Source: Actinomycetota bacterium (GTDB lineage Bacteria > Actinomycetota > Thermoleophilia > Solirubrobacterales > JACPNS01). Taken from it: a stretch of DNA of 64,000 nt. How positions within the stretch are numbered: the first letter of the stretch is position 1; each line of letters begins with the position of its first letter. This document shows positions 37,320 through 44,512 of this stretch, one piece after another. The position numbers and the translations under genes are program-made. The notes beneath the pieces were generated by a model, which was not told the DNA's origin, searched no databases, and worked only from the letters and a program-made list of their open reading frames with translations. The stretch spans positions 86,564 to 150,563 of the forward strand of contig JACQZY010000014.1 in assembly GCA_016213645.1 (NCBI GenBank). The letters run 5' to 3'.

Positions 37320-38216
37320 ATGTCTGTACGAAGGATCGTGATCAGCGGGGCGAGCGGTTTCATCGGTTGTCCGCTGGCGCGGCATCTTCGTGAACGCGGC
37401 GATCAGGTGATCGAGCTCACGCGCGGTTCCTCCAGCGAGCACCGCGTGCACTGGGATCCGGATGAAGGTGAACTCGACCTCGCCTCCGTGGAAGGCGCCG
37501 ACGCGATCGTCCATCTCGCCGGCGAGTCGATCTCGGGCATGTGGACGGCCGGCAAGAAGCGTGCGATTCTGGAAAGCCGCCGCCACGGCACCCGCGTGCT
37601 CGCCAGTGCCGTCGCCGCGCTGGACGCGAAACCGCGCGTTTTTGTGAGTTCCAGCGCCGTAGGTGTTTACGGCAGCCGCGGCGACGAACTTCTGACCGAG
37701 GAATCCGGCCCCGGCGAGGGGTTCTTAGCCGAAGTCGTGGAGGCATGGGAGGGCGCGGCGCAACCCGTGCGCGATGCCGGCATTCGCTACGTGGCATTGC
37801 GAACCGGCTTGGTACTCGACAAGGACGGCGGCGCATTGGGCCAGATGCTTCCCTTGTTTAAATTCGGTGCCGGGGGCCGTCTTGGCGACGGGACGCACTG
37901 GTGGAGCTGGGTCACGCTGCACGATGTGGTTCGCGCGTTCGTTCACGCAATCGATCACCAGGAGGTCTCGGGCGTTTACAACCTCGCCGCGCCGGAACCG
38001 GTCACCAACGCGGATTTCACCAAAGCATTCGCCTCCGTGCTGCACCGGCCGGCGCTGCTTCCGGCTCCGCGATTCGCGCTCAAATTGGCGATGCGCGAGA
38101 TGGCCGACGAACTGCTGATGGCGAGCCAGCGCGTGGACTCGTCCAAGTTGAGGTCCACCGGCTTCGGATTCCACGATCCCGAACTCAAGCCGGCACTACA
38201 GCGAATTCTGAAATGA
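37320..38216 (+). CDS. TIGR01777-type NAD-dependent epimerase (YfcH-like)
   Basis: Extended SDR of 298 residues. The nucleotide-binding motif is ISGASGFIGCPLARHL. The family-specific signature is AIVHLAGESISGMWTAGKKRAILESR, followed by VSSSAVGVYGSRGDE, GAGGRLGDGTHWWSWVTLHDVVRAFVHAI and YNLAAPEPVTNADF, which together identify the YfcH group. Its biochemical role is not established; YfcH-like proteins in other bacteria have been linked to cell division. Starts 9 bases after the ABC ATPase stop, so possibly co-transcribed. Confidence 0.88.
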   Translation: MSVRRIVISGASGFIGCPLARHLRERGDQVIELTRGSSSEHRVHWDPDEGELDLASVEGADAIVHLAGESISGMWTAGKKRAILESRRHGTRVLASAVAALDAKPRVFVSSSAVGVYGSRGDELLTEESGPGEGFLAEVVEAWEGAAQPVRDAGIRYVALRTGLVLDKDGGALGQMLPLFKFGAGGRLGDGTHWWSWVTLHDVVRAFVHAIDHQEVSGVYNLAAPEPVTNADFTKAFASVLHRPALLPAPRFALKLAMREMADELLMASQRVDSSKLRSTGFGFHDPELKPALQRILK

Positions 38217-38263
38217 GCGATGCCGGGCAATCCACCTGTGCTCTTTCCGCGCCCACTTCGGTG

Positions 38264-38269
38264 TAGTCT
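38264..38269 (+). promoter_or_regulatory. putative -10 element for fakA-recG
   Basis: TAGTCT ends 9 bases before the TTG start at 38279, consistent with a leaderless transcript for the two coupled genes. Confidence 0.35.
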
Positions 38270-38278
38270 GGACGCCTC

Positions 38279-39955
38279 TTGCCCGACCCTTCACTGAGCA
38301 GATTCCGGCGGATTGTTGAAGCGGCCTGCGAAGCGCTCGAAGCGCGGCGCGAGGAGATCAACGATCTCAATGTGTTTCCGGTTGCCGACGGCGATACCGG
38401 GGACAACATGGCGCGCACTTTGCGCTCGGTGCTCGATGCGCTGGACGAGATGACCGCGGATGGACGCGCGATCGACGAGATCGGCCGCGATGAGATCGTT
38501 CACGCGGTAAGCCGCGCCGCGTTGCTCGGAGCACGTGGCAACAGCGGTGTGATTCTCTCGCAGATCGTACGTGGGCTTGCCGAGGAGCTTTCGTCGCGAC
38601 CCGGGCAGCGCATCGATCCCGCGCTGATGGCCAGCGCGCTGGGACGCGCCGCCGACGCCGCCTACGAATCCGTGCCCGACCCGCGTGAAGGCACGATGCT
38701 GACGGTGATCCGAGAGATCGCGCATCGGGTTTCGTCACTGGTGGCCCACGCGGAAAGCGAGTTTGGCGATATGAACGACGACGCCGTCCAGGAACGGGTC
38801 CTGGCGGAGCTCGCGGCCGGCGCGGTCAGCGTAGGCGAGGAGTCTGTTGCGCGCGGTCCGGATCTGTTGCCGCTGCTGAAGGAGTCCGGTGTGGTTGATT
38901 CGGGGGGCTACGGGCTGGTCGTGATCATGTCCGGTTTTCTCGGCGCGCTCTCCGGGGACAGCGAAGCACCTTCACGCGTGCGTCACCACGTGGCTCCGCG
39001 GGAGATTCACGAAAGTCATCACAGCTCGAACTTGTATCGCTGGTGTACGAACTTCGCCGTCACCGGCAACGATCTGAATCCAAAGCGATTTCAGTCGGAA
39101 CTCGAGCGCATCGGCGACTCCGTGCTGGTCGTCGGGGACGACGAGACCTTGCGCGTACACGTGCACACCAACGACCCGGAAGCCGCGATGTCGATCTTCG
39201 AGGAGTTCGGATCGATCGTTGACACCGAGCTCGAGGACATGCACGAGATGACGGCCGCGCGCAGCGAGCGGCTTTCCGGAGATGGCGACGGAGCGCCCGT
39301 GGTCGCGGCGGCGGAGCGTCCGCGCGGCAACTGTGGAGCGGTGGCCGTTGTGAGTGCCGACGGCATCGCCGGCCTGTATCGCGAACTTGGCGCAACGATC
39401 GTGGACGGTGGCGTCACGCTAAACCCCAGCACCGAGGAACTGATCGCGGCGATCGAAAGCGCTCCGGAGCCGGAGGTCGTGCTGCTGCCGAACTCCGGCA
39501 ACGTGATCCTGGCGGCCGAGCGCGCGGTCGAACTGGCGAGCAAGCCAGCGGCGGTGGTGCCGACCACCAGCCAGCAGGCCGGGTTGTCCGCAATCGTCGC
39601 ACTCGATCCTTCCGGAACCACGGAGAGGAACGCGAAAGCCATGCGCGCGGCGCTCACAATGGTGCGCGCCGGCGGAGTCGCGCCTGCGGCGCGCGACGAC
39701 GCCGACGGCCGTTTCCGCAAAGGCGACGCCGTCGGCTTCATCGAGGAGGACCTGATCGCCTGGGGCGAGCCGGAGCCAACGCTGCGTTCGGTGTTCACCC
39801 GGCTCGGCGCGGAAGCCGAGTTGATGACCTGCATCACCGGAGCCGGCGCTCCGTTATCGGGCTCGAAGGTGCGCGAACTCGCGCCGTCGGAGCCGGAGTT
39901 AGAGTTGCTCGATGGAGGGCAGCCGAACTGGTGGTGGTTGATCGCGGCGGAATGA
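38279..39955 (+). CDS. fakA: fatty acid kinase catalytic subunit FakA-like (DAK phosphatase domain protein)
   Basis: 558 residues with an N-terminal DhaL-type ATP-binding domain: NVFPVADGDTGDNMARTL carries the metal-binding aspartates, followed by RGNSGVILSQIVRGL. A middle/C-terminal region has VDSGGYGLVVIMSGFLGAL and NSGNVILAAERA. This architecture is FakA (YloV), which with FakB phosphorylates fatty acids to acyl-phosphates for PlsX. No fakB is in the window, but plsX is at 49342. TTG start at 38279. The stop overlaps recG in ATGA. Confidence 0.88.
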   Translation: MPDPSLSRFRRIVEAACEALEARREEINDLNVFPVADGDTGDNMARTLRSVLDALDEMTADGRAIDEIGRDEIVHAVSRAALLGARGNSGVILSQIVRGLAEELSSRPGQRIDPALMASALGRAADAAYESVPDPREGTMLTVIREIAHRVSSLVAHAESEFGDMNDDAVQERVLAELAAGAVSVGEESVARGPDLLPLLKESGVVDSGGYGLVVIMSGFLGALSGDSEAPSRVRHHVAPREIHESHHSSNLYRWCTNFAVTGNDLNPKRFQSELERIGDSVLVVGDDETLRVHVHTNDPEAAMSIFEEFGSIVDTELEDMHEMTAARSERLSGDGDGAPVVAAAERPRGNCGAVAVVSADGIAGLYRELGATIVDGGVTLNPSTEELIAAIESAPEPEVVLLPNSGNVILAAERAVELASKPAAVVPTTSQQAGLSAIVALDPSGTTERNAKAMRAALTMVRAGGVAPAARDDADGRFRKGDAVGFIEEDLIAWGEPEPTLRSVFTRLGAEAELMTCITGAGAPLSGSKVRELAPSEPELELLDGGQPNWWWLIAAE

Positions 39956-42078
39956 CCGCGCCCGCCGGCCGCGCGCTCGGCGGCGGTTCGCTGACCCGCG
40001 AACAGCTTTACGCCGCGCCGGTGCGATTGCCGCGACCGGCTCTGCTCGCGGCCGAGCTCGACGCCCACCCGCGTACCCGCGACGCCGCCGCCGTGCTCGG
40101 CATCCACACGATCGGCGACCTGCTGGAGCACGTACCGGCGGGACACGAGTTTCGCGCGACCAAGGCGATTGCTCAGCTGAAGGCCGGAGACGAAGCCACG
40201 ATCGAAGCCGACGTTCGCTCGATCACCGTGCGGCAGACGCGCCGCCGCAATTTCCGGATCGTCGAGGCGCTTGTTGCCGACCCCTCGGGTTCGGTCAAGG
40301 CGGTGTGGTTCAACCAGGCGTACCTGGTCAGTCAGCTTCCGGCCGGCACGCGGCTGCGGCTTTTCGGCAAAGTCAAGAGCGGAACGTTTCAGGTTCGCGA
40401 ACACAGCGTGCTCGGCAAGAGCGGCGCGATCGTCGATTCGGAGGCGCCCGCCGGTGGAATCATCGCCGTATATCCAGGTACGGAAGGGCTGAAATCGCAG
40501 CGCCTGCGCGAACTGGTGGCCGAGCGACGCGGATTGGAACTCAACGTCGTCGAGCCGTTGCCGGGACGCTTGCGTGCGGCCGAACGCTTGCTTGACCGGC
40601 CGTCGGCTTTGGCCGAAATGCACTTTCCTCGCGGCCGGAGATTCGCTCAAGAAGCGCGCGAGCGGTTGGCGTTTGAAGAGCTGCTGATGCAGCAGATTGC
40701 GCTTGGCATGCGTCGTCGCCGACGTGCCGGCGGAAGGCCCGCCACCGAACTGCCTGCGCGCGAGACGATCGTGGCGAGCTGGCGAAAACGCCTGCCTTTT
40801 GCGTTGACGGCCGATCAGCTAAACGCGATCGAGCAAATCGACGCGGACCTGACGGGTGGACAGCCGATGCAGCGCCTGTTGATGGGCGAGGTGGGATCCG
40901 GCAAGACGGTCGTGGCGCTTGCCGCGATGCTGAGAGCGGCGGAAAACGGCTGCCAAGCGGCGTTGATGGCGCCCACGGAAACGCTCGCCGAACAGCACTT
41001 CGCCACGCTCGACGCGATGCTGCCAGAGGTTCCGCTTGCCTTGCTAACCGGGTCAACCCCGGCGGCGCGCCGTCGCGAGATACTCGCCAGACTCGCCTCC
41101 GGCGAGTTACCTCTGATTGTCGGGACCCACGCGCTTATCGAGCCGACCGTGCAGTTTCGTGTGCTGGCGCTGGCGGTCGTCGACGAACAACACCGGTTCG
41201 GCGTGCGCCAGCGTGCGGCGCTGGATGAAAAGGCGCCCGCCGGTCGCGTGCCGCATGTTCTGCACATGACGGCCACGCCGATCCCGCGCACGCTGGCGCT
41301 GACCGGCTACGGCGATCTGGATTTCACCCTGATCAAACAGCTTCCCGGTGGCCGTCGCCCGGTCCAAACGCGGGTCGTTGCCGACTTACAGCGCGCGGCG
41401 GCCTACGACGAGGTGCGCGAGCAGTTGCGCGGCGGCCGGCAGGCGTACGTGGTGTGTCCGCTGGTCGAGGACAGCGACGAGTTGCAGGCGCGCGCCGCCA
41501 CCAGTGAGGCCGAGCGTCTTGCCGCCGGGGAGTTCAAGGACTTCCGCGTCGGCCTGATTCACGGTCAGATGGCCGCCGCGGCGAAGACCGCCGCGATGCG
41601 CGCCTTCAGCGAGGGCGAGACCGACGTGCTTGTGGCCACAAGCGTGGTCGAGGTCGGAATCGACGTTCCCAACGCGACGGTGATGATTATCGAAGACGCC
41701 GAGCGATACGGGATCTCACAGCTGCATCAGCTGCGCGGGCGCATCGGTCGCGGCGAGCACGAGTCGGTGTGCATGCTTTTTGGCTTCCCGGCGGCGCGCC
41801 GTTTGCGCGCCGTTGCAAACGAACGCGACGGTTTCAAGCTCGCTCAAATTGATCTTGAACTGCGTGGCTCCGGCGAGGAGCTGGGTACGCGCCAAAGTGG
41901 ACTGCCGCGCTTTCGCGTGGCCGTGTTGCCCGAGGACACGCCACTGCTTGAGCGCGCCCGCCGGTGCGCGTCACGGCTGCTCTCCGGCGACCCGCAGATG
42001 TCGGCGCCAGAACACGAACTGTTGCGCGAGGCCGTCACGGCGCGATACGGCGACGAAATCGACCCGATACCTGCGTAG
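39952..42078 (+). CDS. recG: ATP-dependent DNA helicase RecG
   Basis: Branch-migration helicase for stalled forks and Holliday junctions. An N-terminal wedge/OB domain (RNFRIVEALVADPSGSVKAVWFNQAYL) leads into helicase motif I MGEVGSGKTVVALAAML, DEQH as VVDEQHRFGVRQR, motif III HMTATPIPRTLALTGYGDLD, and motifs V-VI ATSVVEVGIDVPNAT and HQLRGRIGRGEHES. 708 residues from the ATG at 39952, chosen because it overlaps the fakA stop in ATGA; GTG 39931 would add seven residues. Confidence 0.96.
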   Translation: MTAPAGRALGGGSLTREQLYAAPVRLPRPALLAAELDAHPRTRDAAAVLGIHTIGDLLEHVPAGHEFRATKAIAQLKAGDEATIEADVRSITVRQTRRRNFRIVEALVADPSGSVKAVWFNQAYLVSQLPAGTRLRLFGKVKSGTFQVREHSVLGKSGAIVDSEAPAGGIIAVYPGTEGLKSQRLRELVAERRGLELNVVEPLPGRLRAAERLLDRPSALAEMHFPRGRRFAQEARERLAFEELLMQQIALGMRRRRRAGGRPATELPARETIVASWRKRLPFALTADQLNAIEQIDADLTGGQPMQRLLMGEVGSGKTVVALAAMLRAAENGCQAALMAPTETLAEQHFATLDAMLPEVPLALLTGSTPAARRREILARLASGELPLIVGTHALIEPTVQFRVLALAVVDEQHRFGVRQRAALDEKAPAGRVPHVLHMTATPIPRTLALTGYGDLDFTLIKQLPGGRRPVQTRVVADLQRAAAYDEVREQLRGGRQAYVVCPLVEDSDELQARAATSEAERLAAGEFKDFRVGLIHGQMAAAAKTAAMRAFSEGETDVLVATSVVEVGIDVPNATVMIIEDAERYGISQLHQLRGRIGRGEHESVCMLFGFPAARRLRAVANERDGFKLAQIDLELRGSGEELGTRQSGLPRFRVAVLPEDTPLLERARRCASRLLSGDPQMSAPEHELLREAVTARYGDEIDPIPA

Positions 42079-42116
42079 GGCGACATTCGGTGCGTGCTCC
42101 CACGCGGCCGACTCGG

Positions 42117-42719
42117 TCAGCAGTCTCGCTTGACCGTCTTCATGCGCAGCACCGTGTTCAGCGGCCTGCTCTCCTCCCCGGCGATGCGCCGAGTCTCGAC
42201 GACGGCGTACGGATGCGAGATCACGGCGGCGACCGCGCAATTCCTTCCGGGCACCGTGTGCGTAGCACGCACGATCAGCCTGCCGCTTTCTTCGGTCAGA
42301 CTGTCGACCGAAATGGATTCGCCGCCGCCTCCCGCTTCGGCAAGCACGGCCACGACCATGCGATGGGCGAAATCCACACTGCGCCAGCGTTCCCCGGACC
42401 CGGGTCCGCGGATGCTTCGCTCCATCGACGCGTACGCGTCTTCGTCATGCGCGATCAGCGCGACCTGTTGTTGCACATTGAGCTGGGAATGCAGGCCGGC
42501 GTCGATTTCCTTGAATTCATCCGCCGCGCCGCTCTCCTCCGAATCAGCGGATTTGCCGGGCGCCGTCTTACTCCCGGAGCCGCAACCGGCCAGTGCAATT
42601 GCGAACATCAAAGCCGAGATGCAAAGTAGGCCGGCGGTTCTGGTTGACCGCGGTCTGGTTACCGTGTTCGAGATGCGGGCACGACGATCAACCGCGGCGA
42701 TGCGAATCGGACCGGTCAT
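42117..42719 (-). CDS. lipoprotein with PrcB-like C-terminal domain
   Basis: 200 residues from the ATG at 42719. The signal region has an unusually long basic n-segment, then a hydrophobic stretch CISALMFAIALAGC with lipidation at C46. The C-terminal 90 residues (SVDFAHRMVVAVLAEAGGGG, SGRLIVRATHTVPGRNCAVAAVISHPYAVVETR) match the pattern of the PrcB C-terminal domain, first noted beside the treponemal PrtP protease. The function is unknown; the domain often occurs in cell-surface proteins. Opposite strand between recG and rsmD. A longer frame runs into rsmD antisense and is not real. Confidence 0.75.
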   Translation of the reverse strand: MTGPIRIAAVDRRARISNTVTRPRSTRTAGLLCISALMFAIALAGCGSGSKTAPGKSADSEESGAADEFKEIDAGLHSQLNVQQQVALIAHDEDAYASMERSIRGPGSGERWRSVDFAHRMVVAVLAEAGGGGESISVDSLTEESGRLIVRATHTVPGRNCAVAAVISHPYAVVETRRIAGEESRPLNTVLRMKTVKRDC

Positions 42720-42746
42720 CAAAATCCAAATTACAGGTTCGGTTGA

Positions 42747-43331
42747 ATGAGGGTCGTCGCGGGCGAGTACAAGGGACGCCGGCTGGCCGGCCCGAAGGGT
42801 GGCGTAACCCGCCCGACCAGCGACAAAGTTCGCGAAGCGCTGTTCTCGATCATCGGCCCGGTCGATGGCCTTCGCGTGCTCGATCTGTTCGCCGGTACCG
42901 GCGCGCTCGGCGTAGAGGCGCTCTCGCGCGGCGCCGGCCAATGCACTTTCGTCGAGCGAGACAAGCGAATGCGTGCCGTGTTGCGGACCAACCTCAATGT
43001 CACCGCCGGTGACCCAGGGGCGGCTCGCGCGCGAGCGGTCGGGAGCGACGCGCTCGACTTCCTGCGGCGGGCGGCCGGTCGGCAGGAGTTTGACCTCGTG
43101 CTGATCGACCCGCCGTATGCCGAGGCCGCACGTCTCTCTGAGCCGCTTTCTTCGGCTTTGCCGCCGGTGCTCGCCCCCGGCGCGACGATCGTCGTTGAAT
43201 GCGACCGGCGCACGCCGCTGGATCTTACGGCGAGCGCGCAAGACGGCTTACAAAACACGTTCGCGCTGCATAGTGAGCGACGTTATGGCGATACGCTTCT
43301 AACGGTTTTAAAGGCGTGGGCAGTCTCCTGA
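42747..43331 (+). CDS. rsmD: 16S rRNA (guanine(966)-N2)-methyltransferase
   Basis: Methylates G966 of 16S rRNA in the 30S subunit. N-terminal MRVVAGEYKGRRLAGPKG and RPTSDKVREALFSII are RsmD hallmarks. SAM-binding motif LDLFAGTGALGVEALSRGA and catalytic DPPY (121-124) are intact. 194 residues. Precedes coaD, the standard order rsmD-coaD. The starts of this gene and the divergent lipoprotein are only 27 bases apart. Confidence 0.96.
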   Translation: MRVVAGEYKGRRLAGPKGGVTRPTSDKVREALFSIIGPVDGLRVLDLFAGTGALGVEALSRGAGQCTFVERDKRMRAVLRTNLNVTAGDPGAARARAVGSDALDFLRRAAGRQEFDLVLIDPPYAEAARLSEPLSSALPPVLAPGATIVVECDRRTPLDLTASAQDGLQNTFALHSERRYGDTLLTVLKAWAVS

Positions 43332-43377
43332 CCGATGCCACTCGCCAAGCCGCACGCCATCTGCCGACGAACGAATC

Positions 43378-43902
43378 ATGGACGCCGATAACAACGGATA
43401 TGCAGGCCGCGTCGCCATTTGCCCGGGCTCGTACGACCCGGTCACTTACGGCCACCTCGACATCATCCGCCGCGGCGCCGCCGTTTTCGACAAGGTAGTG
43501 GTGGCGGTGGTAAACGCTTCGGTACGCAAGGTGCATCCTCTGTTCGAGGCCGACGAACGCATCGCGCTGATCGAAAAGTCGATCGAAGATCTCACGAACG
43601 TACACGTTCAGAAGTTCGACATCCTCGTCGTGGATTTCGCGCGAGAGGTTGGGGCGAGCGTGATCCTAAAGGGCCTGCGCGCGATCTCGGACTTCGAGTA
43701 CGAGTTCGAAATGAATCAGCTCAATCGCCAGATGGCGCCCGAGGTGGAGAGCGTCTACATGATGGCGTCGCCCAAATACAGTTTCGTCAGCTCCAGCGGC
43801 ATCAAAGAAATGGCGCGTTTCGGAGGTGATGTGGGGGAGATGGTTCCGCCGCACGTCGCCGTACGCTTGGCCGAAGCCCTGAAAAGCCAGTCGAGCCACT
43901 AG
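43378..43902 (+). CDS. coaD: phosphopantetheine adenylyltransferase
   Basis: Penultimate step of coenzyme A synthesis: adenylates 4'-phosphopantetheine. The nucleotidyltransferase motif is PGSYDPVTYGHLDIIRR with the HxGH-type TYGH, and the late motif YSFVSSSGIKEMARFGGDVGEMVPPHV is present. 174 residues with a short N-terminal extension (about 11 residues) ahead of the usual start. Its product ultimately supplies the prosthetic group of AcpP, encoded at 50381. Confidence 0.96.
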   Translation: MDADNNGYAGRVAICPGSYDPVTYGHLDIIRRGAAVFDKVVVAVVNASVRKVHPLFEADERIALIEKSIEDLTNVHVQKFDILVVDFAREVGASVILKGLRAISDFEYEFEMNQLNRQMAPEVESVYMMASPKYSFVSSSGIKEMARFGGDVGEMVPPHVAVRLAEALKSQSSH

Positions 43903-43955
43903 CTCGATTGTCGTAAAGTCACACTTCCGAAGGCAATTTTCCAAAGGGGTAAATC

Positions 43956-44423
43956 GTGGATGTCCTTGTTCTGATCGACAAGCTCGATGACCTGATTCAC
44001 AACGCGAAGCCGTTTCCGTTGTCGGACAACGTGCGCGTGGACAAAGAGGAGATCTACGACCTGCTCGACCAGATGCGCGCCACGATCCCCGAAGAGATCA
44101 AGCAGGCCCGCTGGATTGTGAAGGAGCGCCAGGAGATGCTGGCCGAGGCCAAGCGCGAGGCCGAGCGCATCGTCAAGGAAGGTCAAGACGAGCAGCAACG
44201 GCTGGTCTCCGAGCAAGAGGTCGTCAAGCAGGCAGAAAACCACGCCGAAGACATCATCGAGGAGGCCCGTGCCCGCGAGCGCGAAATCCGCCTCGGCGCC
44301 GAGGACTACGCCGACGACATCCTCAACACACTTGAAGTGAACCTCGAGAAGTTCCTCGCCGCCGTGCAGCGCGGCCGCGACCGGCTGGCCGGGCGCGATC
44401 GAGAGGAAGCCGAAATTCGCTGA
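43956..44423 (+). CDS. SepIVA-like coiled-coil protein (DivIVA-type)
   Basis: 155-residue, highly charged, mostly helical protein. The N-terminus VLVLIDKLDDLIHNAKPFPLSDNVRVDKEEIYDLLDQMRATIPEEIKQARWIVKERQEML is well conserved in actinobacterial homologues of mycobacterial SepIVA (Rv2927c), a DivIVA-domain protein at the septum and growth zone. A long coiled coil follows. GTG at 43956 with AAAGGGG upstream. In mycobacteria this gene lies beside the yceD homologue; here an insertion of about 4 kb separates the two. Family assignment is by recall of motif and synteny. Confidence 0.75.
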   Translation: MDVLVLIDKLDDLIHNAKPFPLSDNVRVDKEEIYDLLDQMRATIPEEIKQARWIVKERQEMLAEAKREAERIVKEGQDEQQRLVSEQEVVKQAENHAEDIIEEARAREREIRLGAEDYADDILNTLEVNLEKFLAAVQRGRDRLAGRDREEAEIR

Positions 44424-44433
44424 AATGGCGGGT

Positions 44434-44447
44434 CGGACGTAAGTCCG
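44434..44447 (+). terminator. small GTAA-loop hairpin after the SepIVA-like gene
   Basis: CGGAC-GTAA-GTCCG, a 5-bp stem with a GNRA-type loop, starts 11 bases after the stop. No T tract, so termination is uncertain. A TAGTCT hexamer follows at 44470-44475 and could belong to the next gene's promoter. Confidence 0.3.
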
Positions 44448-44512
44448 GGGCATGGCGGTTACTGCGAAGTAGTCTCATCTGACCGGTTCTTCGTCAGGGA
44501 GGGAATTCGTCC

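Noticed and set aside
42117..43241. A 374-codon minus-strand frame
   Set aside because: Only the last 200 codons read as a lipoprotein; the rest is antisense to rsmD with no family features.
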